In this document: piece by piece, positions 6,926 to 11,341 of the stretch
Position numbering within the stretch: position 1 is the first letter of the stretch
How the letters are laid out: each line of letters opens with the position of its first letter
NCBI GenBank assembly: GCA_900771325.1
Contig: CAAGNN010000148.1
Location: 1-11,341, forward strand
Reading direction: 5' to 3'
DNA from: Kiritimatiellia bacterium
GTDB taxonomy: Bacteria > Verrucomicrobiota > Kiritimatiellia > RFP12 > DVOR01
DNA: 11,341 nucleotides
Program-made: the position numbers and the translations under genes
Notes under the pieces: model-generated
What the model saw: only the letters and a program-made list of their open reading frames with translations
The model's database searches: none
What the model was told of the DNA's origin: nothing

Positions 6926-7206
6926 CCGCCCCGGGTCGAGGGTCAACCCGGGCCTACCTCGAGGCCAACCCGGGGCGGATAAAAATGTAAAGCGGCCCGG
7001 GGCGAACTATTAAGTCCACCACTTATCGACAATAAGTCCCCCACTTATCGGCAATAAGTCCCCCACTTATCGGTAATAAGTCCCGGACTTAACAATTCCC
7101 CCCGCCCCGAGTCCAAAACGAACCCGGGCCTACCTCAAAGCGAACCCGGGCCTACCTCGAAACGAACCCGGGGCGGATGCGAGGTCAACCCGGGGCGGGC
7201 GGCCTG
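6926..7206. repeat. Compound intergenic array of 22-bp units built on CCCGGG
   Basis: CCCGGG occurs eight times in 265 bp (6930, 6947, 6969, 6996, 7123, 7145, 7167, 7189). The spacing is exactly 22 bp within the right-hand group of four, and 22 bp between 6947 and 6969. Two unit types alternate: AACCCGGGCCTACCTC (6945, 7121, 7143) and AACCCGGGGCGG (6967, 7165, 7187). CCGCCCCGGGT at 6926-6936 is the perfect inverse of ACCCGGGGCGG at 6968-6978. The two groups flank the hairpin array at 7010-7092, which also has a 22-bp period. No reading frame, spacer diversity or known element explains it. Confidence 0.85.
7010..7092. repeat. Three tandem 22-bp hairpin units (ACTTAT...ATAAGT) bracketed by an 8-bp inverted repeat
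   Basis: ACTTAT-CGRYA-ATAAGT starts at 7021, 7043 and 7065. The 6-bp arms are invariant; only loop bases change (CGACA, CGGCA, CGGTA). TTAAGTCC at 7010-7017 and GGACTTAA at 7085-7092 are exact inverses enclosing the array. The composition is AT-richer than the CCCGGG units on both sides. It may be a cooperative binding site for a dimeric regulator, or a structured RNA if transcribed; neither can be decided from sequence. Confidence 0.85.
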
Positions 7207-7341
7207 GCGGAGCAGGCCGGTGCACAACGCTTACCCCACAACGCGCCGGAGGCGCCCCTCTCGCGAGCGTAGCGAGCGCCTCACGACCCGCAGGGTCACC
7301 TCACGCGGGTGTAGCCCGCCCCTCTCGCAAGCGTAGCGAGC
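7201..7341. repeat. REP-like cluster of short palindromes and a 20-bp direct repeat
   Basis: Perfect small inverted repeats follow at roughly 20-bp steps: GGCCTG/CAGGCC (7201-7218), GCGCC-GGA-GGCGC (7243-7255), GACCC-GCA-GGGTC (7285-7297) and GCGGG-TGTAG-CCCGC (7305-7319). The 20-mer at 7258-7277 recurs at 7322-7341 with one mismatch. Linkers resemble CCTC(T/A). No T-tracts follow, so these are not terminators. The cluster ends just before the promoter region of the barrel gene. Confidence 0.7.
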
Positions 7342-7356
7342 CACTGGCGCAATCGA

Positions 7357-7386
7357 TGAGCAAAGCGCGGGCGGTTGTGGTAGACT
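7357..7386 (+). promoter_or_regulatory. Weak candidate promoter of the outer-membrane barrel gene
   Basis: TAGACT at 7381-7386 is preceded by GTGG and is a plausible -10 element. The -35 position (TGAGCA at 7357-7362, 18-base spacer) matches the consensus poorly. The -10 context GTGG-TAGACT resembles GTGG-TATAAT of the gdhA promoter. The leader would be about 50 bases. Confidence 0.35.
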
Positions 7387-7425
7387 ATGTGCGCGCGACG
7401 GGTCAGTCAGAGCGTTGCGCAGAGA

Positions 7426-7431
7426 GAAAGG
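7426..7431 (+). promoter_or_regulatory. Ribosome binding site of the barrel gene
   Basis: GAAAGG lies 11 bases before ATG 7443, the same motif and spacing as in gdhA. It supports ATG 7443 over the in-frame ATG at 7356. Confidence 0.6.
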
Positions 7432-7442
7432 TTTGCGTAACG

Positions 7443-8846
7443 ATGAAACGTTCACCCCTGTTGGCCATCGCGCGGCGGGTTGCCGCGTTGATTTGCTTGG
7501 TTGCTGTTGGTCTTGTTCGGGCGCAGGAGAATGCGCCGCCGGAGAAGGCGGAGATCTTTACGTGGGGCGGCTCGGTGCGCGCGCGGTATGAGTACTATAA
7601 TCGGCTGGGGACCTACGATGGCGATCGGGGCGGAGAGGATGCTTCAGAGGGCTTTCTACGGGTACGGACGCGGCTGTGGGGGCAATTGCAGCATCGGCAG
7701 TTGACGGCGCATCTGCAGCTGGGCAATGAGTTCCGCCACTACTTCTTCCGGGAGAATATGGAGGGACGGCGGCGTTTCCCGGACCAGCTTTTCGTGGACC
7801 AACTCTGGGTGCGCTATGAGGGGTTGGCCGATTGGATTGATGTCAAGGTCGGGCGCCAGGGGCTGTGCGATGTGGCCTCCAGCCGACTCATCTCGGAGGG
7901 CACGCCGGTCGATGGGTCGCGCTCGGACTTCTTCGACGCGGTTCGCGTGACGCTGAACTTCGACGAGCGCCGGACGCGGCAGCTGGAGGTGATTGGTCTC
8001 ACCATCGCCCATCACGATTGGTTGCCGACCTGGGGCGACCAGCACAACCCGCGCGGCGCGCGCTCGCCCCGTTCGCCCTACGATTACTCCGCCTCGAACC
8101 ACCGCGAACTGGGCGGCATCCTCTACTGGCGCGACCGCTCCAACAAGCATCTGCCCTGGGAGAGCTACGCCATCTGGAAGCAGGAGGATGGCCGCTACTC
8201 CTCGGCCCTGGCGCGCGAAGCCAAGCACCCGCGCCAGTTCAACACCTACACCTTCGGCGTGCGCCTCCTCCCGCGTTTCTCCGAGACGCTCTCGGGCGAA
8301 GTGGAGGCCGCCATTCAGTTGGGCGACGACCACCTGCTCGCGGGAATGGGCTACGCCTCGCTCGCCTACGCCTGGCAGCAGACCCCCTGGAACCCCGTGG
8401 CCAAGGCAGGGATTTACGGACTGACCGGCGACACCGAGGGGTCGCGCGGCCGCCACGCCTGGCACGCGGTCTTCAACCGCGCAGCCAACCTAGGCGATGT
8501 CGTCTCGAGCCTCTACCCTAACCTCGACCACACCAATCTCCTTTACCCCCACCTGGCCTTGGGGCTCGCGGCGGAGGCGCAGCGGCATACGCTGGACCTC
8601 GAGTTCGGCCCGCTCCTGGCCCTCGCGCGCGAACGGGATGGCTACGGCCACACCGGGCCGATGCGCGGACTGCTGATGCAGCTGGCCTGGAACACCGATA
8701 TGGCCGCCTTCCTGGGCAACGAGGCGCTCAAAGGGCTGGAGTTCGGCGCGTATGTGGCGCTCCTCTATCGCGGCAACTACTTCCCCGATCCGCTCCGGCA
8801 AGACATCTCCTCGACCTTCACCGTCGAGTTCCGCTACACCTTCTAG
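7443..8846 (+). CDS. Outer-membrane beta-barrel protein of the alginate-export (AlgE-like) family
   Basis: This is a 467-residue protein. I start it at ATG 7443, not the in-frame ATG 7356, because 7443 has a GAAAGG ribosome binding site and opens directly into a signal peptide: MKR, then hydrophobic LICLVAVGLV, with likely cleavage after VRA at residue 27. The 29 residues gained from 7356 would bury that signal and would overlap the candidate promoter. Mature features match the alginate-export family: alternating barrel strands (SVRARYEYYNRLG, FLRVRTRLWGQL), and around residues 133-172 VKVGRQGL, then EGTPVDGSRSDFFDAVRVTL, the usual FDAVR segment. The chain ends in Phe (FRYTF), the aromatic C-terminus recognised by the BAM machinery. 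In Pseudomonas, AlgE exports alginate, but distant homologues are general anionic-solute or glycan porins, so the substrate here is unknown. It is monocistronic; gdhA has its own promoter 113 bp downstream. Confidence 0.82.
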   Translation: MKRSPLLAIARRVAALICLVAVGLVRAQENAPPEKAEIFTWGGSVRARYEYYNRLGTYDGDRGGEDASEGFLRVRTRLWGQLQHRQLTAHLQLGNEFRHYFFRENMEGRRRFPDQLFVDQLWVRYEGLADWIDVKVGRQGLCDVASSRLISEGTPVDGSRSDFFDAVRVTLNFDERRTRQLEVIGLTIAHHDWLPTWGDQHNPRGARSPRSPYDYSASNHRELGGILYWRDRSNKHLPWESYAIWKQEDGRYSSALAREAKHPRQFNTYTFGVRLLPRFSETLSGEVEAAIQLGDDHLLAGMGYASLAYAWQQTPWNPVAKAGIYGLTGDTEGSRGRHAWHAVFNRAANLGDVVSSLYPNLDHTNLLYPHLALGLAAEAQRHTLDLEFGPLLALARERDGYGHTGPMRGLLMQLAWNTDMAAFLGNEALKGLEFGAYVALLYRGNYFPDPLRQDISSTFTVEFRYTF

Positions 8847-8873
8847 CCGCACAGGAATGCCCAACTCTCCCCA

Positions 8874-8897
8874 CCCTCGCGATTTTTCTTGCGAGGG
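8874..8897. promoter_or_regulatory. Dyad CCCTCGC-N10-GCGAGGG overlapping the gdhA -35
   Basis: This is a perfect 7-bp inverted repeat whose right arm (8891-8897) overlaps the -35 hexamer of gdhA. The T-rich stretch is in the loop, and the right arm is followed by AAAAGAGG, so it lacks the form of an intrinsic terminator for the upstream gene. An operator is the alternative. Neither role is proven. Confidence 0.45.
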
Positions 8898-8918
8898 AAA
8901 AGAGGCGCGTGGTATAAT
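8889..8918 (+). promoter_or_regulatory. Promoter of gdhA
   Basis: TTGCGA (8889-8894), an 18-base spacer, then a perfect TATAAT (8913-8918). Transcription should start near 8925, giving a leader of about 35 bases. It is the strongest promoter in the window. Confidence 0.75.
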
Positions 8919-8942
8919 GCGCGACGGTTTGCGGTTCTAATA

Positions 8943-8948
8943 GAAAGG
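8943..8948 (+). promoter_or_regulatory. Ribosome binding site of gdhA
   Basis: GAAAGG lies 11 bases before ATG 8960. The spacing is long for a Shine-Dalgarno sequence but equals that of the upstream barrel gene. Confidence 0.6.
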
Positions 8949-8959
8949 CAGTAGCAAAG

Positions 8960-10303
8960 ATGAATCCTTATGTTGCACGGGTGCTCGATGAAACCATCGC
9001 CAAGAATGCTCACGAGAAGGAGTTTATCCAGGCGGTCACGGAGGTCTTCGGTTCGCTGGAGACGGTGATTGCGGCGGACTCCAAGTATGAAAAGAACGCG
9101 ATTTTGGAGCGCATTGTCGAGCCCGAGCGTGTGATTCAGTTCCGCGTGCCGTGGGTGGATGACCAGGGCAAGTTCCGGGTCAACCGCGGCTTCCGCGTGC
9201 AGTTCAACTCGGCGATTGGGCCGTACAAGGGCGGTCTGCGCCTCCATCCCTCGGTGAATCTGGGTATCTTGAAGTTCTTGGGCTTCGAGCAGGTCTTCAA
9301 GAACTCGCTGACCACGCTGCCGATGGGCGGCGGCAAGGGCGGCTCGGACTTCGACCCCAAGGGCAAGAGCGACGGCGAAGTGATGCGCTTCTGCCAGAGC
9401 TTTATGACCGAGCTCTTCCGCCACATTGGCGCGGATACGGATGTGCCGGCCGGCGACATTGGCACCGGCGCGCGCGAAATCGGCTTTATGTTCGGGCAGT
9501 ACAAGCGCCTGGCCAACGAGTTCACCGGCGTGCTCACCGGCAAGGGCCTCAGCTGGGGCGGCTCGCTCATCCGTCCGGAGGCCACCGGCTACGGCTTGAT
9601 CTACTTCGCCGACAATATGATGCAAGCCGCCGGCGACACCCTCGCGGGCAAGACCTGCGTGGTCTCCGGCTCGGGCAACGTGGCCCAGTTCGCCGTCCAG
9701 AAGCTCCAGCAGCTCGGCGCGAAGGTGGTCACCCTCTCCGACTCCAACGGCTTCATCTACGACCCTGACGGCATCGACGCCGAGAAGCTGGCCTATGTGA
9801 TGGAGCTCAAGAACGTCAAGCGCGGCCGCATCAGCGAGTACGCCACCAAGTTCCCGACCGCCACCTACACCCCCAACGCCAAGCCTTGGGGCGTGAAGTG
9901 CGACTGCGCCTTCCCCTGCGCCACCCAGAACGAGATTAACGGCGAAGCCGCCAAGACCCTCGTGACCAATGGCTGCAAGCTGGTCGCCGAAGGCGCCAAT
10001 ATGCCCTCCTCCATCGAGGCCATCGAGACCTTCCAGGCTGCGGGCATTCTCTACGCCCCGGGCAAGGCCTCCAACGCCGGTGGCGTGGCCACTTCGGGTC
10101 TAGAAATGTGCCAGAACTCGATGCGCCTGGCCTGGACCGCCGAAGAAGTCGACGCCAAGCTCAAGGCCATTATGACCGCCATCCACCACAACGCCTACAC
10201 CACCGCCGAGCGCTTCGGCAAGAAGGGGGACTACCTCTTCGGCGCGAATGTGGCCGGCTTCGTGAAGGTGGCCGACGCGATGATCGCCCAGGGCCAATGC
10301 TAA
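8960..10303 (+). CDS. gdhA: NADP-type glutamate dehydrogenase
   Basis: This is 447 residues long, the same as E. coli GdhA, and complete at both ends. It catalyses reversible reductive amination of 2-oxoglutarate with ammonium to glutamate in the cytoplasm, normally as a hexamer, and is a main route of ammonia assimilation when ammonia is plentiful. Visible family motifs: IGPYKGGLR with substrate Lys90; FKNSLTTLPMGGGKGG with Lys114 and catalytic Lys126; PAGDIGTG with Asp166; the Rossmann loop SGSGNVAQFA (236-245); and NAGGVATSGLEMCQNS (372-387) lining the glutamate site. Asp-Ser-Asn after the second strand (261-263), without the acidic residue typical of NAD enzymes, supports NADP preference. 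It is monocistronic: own promoter upstream, strong terminator 23 bases after the stop. The dyad across its -35 may mark repression, for instance by nitrogen status (inference). Confidence 0.97.
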   Translation: MNPYVARVLDETIAKNAHEKEFIQAVTEVFGSLETVIAADSKYEKNAILERIVEPERVIQFRVPWVDDQGKFRVNRGFRVQFNSAIGPYKGGLRLHPSVNLGILKFLGFEQVFKNSLTTLPMGGGKGGSDFDPKGKSDGEVMRFCQSFMTELFRHIGADTDVPAGDIGTGAREIGFMFGQYKRLANEFTGVLTGKGLSWGGSLIRPEATGYGLIYFADNMMQAAGDTLAGKTCVVSGSGNVAQFAVQKLQQLGAKVVTLSDSNGFIYDPDGIDAEKLAYVMELKNVKRGRISEYATKFPTATYTPNAKPWGVKCDCAFPCATQNEINGEAAKTLVTNGCKLVAEGANMPSSIEAIETFQAAGILYAPGKASNAGGVATSGLEMCQNSMRLAWTAEEVDAKLKAIMTAIHHNAYTTAERFGKKGDYLFGANVAGFVKVADAMIAQGQC

Positions 10304-10322
10304 CAGCGCGCCCAACGCAAAA

Positions 10323-10363
10323 CGACAGCGGGATCCGGAGTGCCGGGTCCCGCTGCTGTTTTG
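10323..10363. terminator. Strong, probably bidirectional intrinsic terminator between convergent genes
   Basis: AGCGGGA (10327-10333) pairs with TCCCGCT (10348-10354); the stem continues inward through a T-G wobble and CCGG/CCGG to an AGTG loop, 12 bp in all. The plus strand then runs TGTTTT (10357-10362). On the minus strand the hairpin is followed by GTCGTTTTG, so it could also stop the convergent maturase transcript. Confidence 0.88.
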
Positions 10364-10460
10364 TATGGATAGGTGATTGATGAGAGGAGGGAAGCGCGTT
10401 TCCGCGATGGATGAACAACCGCGCCGGGGCCGGGCAAAACACCTCTGGCGCCAGCCTTCG

Positions 10461-10484
10461 CGCCTATCGCCTATCGCCTATCGC
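10461..10484. repeat. Three 7-bp tandem repeats (CGCCTAT) creating the maturase stop codon
   Basis: CGCCTAT occurs at 10461, 10468 and 10475, followed by CGC. On the minus strand three GCGATAG copies read GCG ATA GGC GAT AGG CGA TAG, so the maturase's stop codon (10464-10466) is completed by the third copy. Confidence 0.85.
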
Positions 10485-11341
10485 GTCTGCCAAACGCTGC
10501 AAGGGCGGGAGGATGTGCGCGTAGATGCGCTGCCAGGCGGGGCAAAGGTGCGAGAGGGTGCGCGGATCGCGGGCGGGGTCGTGGCCGGTGCGGTTCTTGG
10601 GGCAGTCGCCCTGGCAGAAGCGGAGGGCGGGGCAACGGTCGCAGGCCGGGTTCCAGGTGGCCTTGCGGCGACCGAAGGCGGTGTGGAGGGGATTGTCCCA
10701 GAGTTCGTCCCAATCGTGCGTGAGGATGTTGCCCAGGCGGAGTTCGGGGCGGACAAAGAAGTCGCAGGGGTAGACATCGCCGTTGTGCTCGACGACAAAG
10801 TAGTCGCGGCAGTCACAACCCATCGCACAGGTATTGGCGTTGCCGGTGAGGATCTTGGCGATGACGCTATCGAAGAGGCGGACGGAGACGGTGTGCGCAT
10901 CGGCCTTCAGCCACTCATCGAAGAGGGCGATAGTGAAGTCGGCCCACTCATCCGCGCTGATGGCGTAGGGCAGGAGCGCGCCGTCGGGGCCAAACTCCAC
11001 GCACTCGATGAACTGCATAAAGCGGCAGCCCAGCTCGTCGCGCAGGTAACGGTAGGTGCCGACGGGGTCGTTGACATTGCTCTGCGAGACGAGGGTGAGG
11101 AGGTTGAAGTCCACCTTCGCCGCGCGCAGGTGCTCCAGCCCCGCCATCACCGCCGCGTGACTGCCGCAGTTGCCTACATTGCGCCGGCGCAGATTGTGCA
11201 CCGCGGCCGGACCGTCGACCGAGACACCCAGGAGGAAGTGGTGCTCGGCGAAGAAGGCGGCCAGGGAGGGGGTCAGGAGCGTGCCATTGGTCTGGAGGCA
11301 GTTTGCAATACGCGAGCCGGCGCGCGCGTAGCGGCGCTGAA
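10464..11341 (-). CDS. Radical SAM anaerobic sulfatase-maturating enzyme, C-terminal 291 residues (5' end outside window)
   Basis: The frame stays open to the window edge, so the start codon, the CX3CX2C SAM-cluster motif and roughly the first 80-110 residues of this family of about 370-410 residues are missing. The GTG at 11201 is internal, not a start. Family marks: NCLQTNGTLLT and LLGVSVDGP near the visible N-terminus, then a SPASM domain with eight cysteines: C-x5-C-x14-C-x40-C-x2-C-x5-C-x3-C-x19-C. Apart from the last gap this is the spacing I recall for the two auxiliary [4Fe-4S] clusters of Clostridium perfringens anSME, and Asp follows the third cysteine (YPCD), where that enzyme has its proposed catalytic base. 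The enzyme oxidises a Cys or Ser in sulfatases to formylglycine without oxygen. No sulfatase lies in the window. It converges on gdhA and shares its terminator. Confidence 0.92.
   Translation of the reverse strand, partial: QRRYARAGSRIANCLQTNGTLLTPSLAAFFAEHHFLLGVSVDGPAAVHNLRRRNVGNCGSHAAVMAGLEHLRAAKVDFNLLTLVSQSNVNDPVGTYRYLRDELGCRFMQFIECVEFGPDGALLPYAISADEWADFTIALFDEWLKADAHTVSVRLFDSVIAKILTGNANTCAMGCDCRDYFVVEHNGDVYPCDFFVRPELRLGNILTHDWDELWDNPLHTAFGRRKATWNPACDRCPALRFCQGDCPKNRTGHDPARDPRTLSHLCPAWQRIYAHILPPLQRLADAIGDRR

Larger units (their letters stand above)
6672..7442. other. Gene-free divergent intergenic region, repeat-dense
   Basis: These 771 bases hold both leaders and promoters at the edges and non-coding repeats between. 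I see no protein gene with a ribosome binding site and no tRNA. Small open frames on the minus strand at 6749-6946 and 7231-7455 translate the palindromes and heptamers into low-complexity Arg/Pro/Ser-rich peptides and look spurious. An AT-rich patch (6979-6992) lies inside the CCCGGG array. Confidence 0.75.

Noticed and set aside
6749..6946. 65-residue minus-strand frame in the intergenic region (and 7231-7455)
   Set aside because: It has low-complexity composition that mirrors the palindromes and heptamers, no ribosome binding site, and the first overlaps the LRR gene promoter.
6926..7206. CRISPR array in the 22-bp repeats
   Set aside because: Repeats abut with no unique 30-40 bp spacers, the units are of two types, and no cas gene is present.
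6926..7206. Iteron-type replication origin
   Set aside because: The 22-bp size fits iterons and a small AT-rich patch exists, but no rep or par gene is near, the flanking genes are chromosomal in kind, and DnaA-box matches are imperfect. Kept only as an open possibility in the findings.
7356..7442. Upstream in-frame ATG extending the barrel protein by 29 residues
   Set aside because: It would place a charged peptide before the signal sequence and overlap the candidate promoter, and it has no ribosome binding site. ATG 7443 has one.
7656..8465. 269-residue minus-strand frame opposite the barrel gene
   Set aside because: It is a GC-rich antisense shadow. The plus strand has the signal peptide, family motifs and terminal Phe. 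The same applies to minus-strand frames opposite gdhA (8843-9625 and 9136-9585).
11199..11201. GTG at 11201 as start of the sulfatase maturase
   Set aside because: The frame stays open upstream to the window edge and encodes conserved family sequence (LQTNGTLL, GVSVDGP), so this GTG is internal.

Overview
The window looks like chromosomal DNA of a GC-rich Gram-negative bacterium. My best guess is an anaerobic, probably gut-associated member of the PVC group, such as Kiritimatiellota, Lentisphaerota or Verrucomicrobiota. The basis is indirect: an outer-membrane barrel protein of the alginate-export family, an anaerobic sulfatase maturase (sulfatase systems are abundant in these phyla), and a giant BspA-like leucine-rich-repeat protein carrying InlB-type repeats and other extracellular modules. 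No rRNA or tRNA is present to fix the taxonomy.

Layout. (1) Positions 1-6671, minus strand: one uninterrupted reading frame of more than 2,223 codons, whose 3' end lies beyond base 1. It encodes a secreted modular surface protein: signal peptide, first BspA-type LRR array, InlB-type B-repeats, two less familiar beta-rich segments around a chitobiase-C-terminal-like segment, then a second LRR array. This frame explains the whole left half; the many short open frames there, on both strands, are by-products of its 69-bp repeat. (2) Positions 6672-7442: a 771-bp divergent intergenic region. It has a sigma70-type promoter for the LRR gene at one end and a weak promoter for the next gene at the other. 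Between them lies dense non-coding repeat DNA: 7-bp tandem repeats, short palindromes, a Z-DNA-type tract, and a compound array of 22-bp units with a central trio of perfect hairpins. (3) Positions 7443-8846, plus: alginate-export-like outer-membrane protein with signal peptide. (4) Positions 8960-10303, plus: NADP-type glutamate dehydrogenase (gdhA), with its own consensus promoter overlapped by a 7-bp dyad and followed by a strong, probably bidirectional, terminator. (5) Positions 10464-11341, minus: C-terminal 291 residues of a radical SAM anaerobic sulfatase-maturating enzyme whose 5' end lies beyond the window.

The genes do not form an operon; each appears to be its own transcription unit. 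Glutamate dehydrogenase assimilates ammonia. The outer-membrane barrel, the secreted LRR/InlB protein and the sulfatase maturase together fit a glycan-foraging or host-associated lifestyle, but this functional link is inference. The most interesting parts are the 22-bp-period intergenic array and the rapidly duplicating, nested architecture of the LRR gene.
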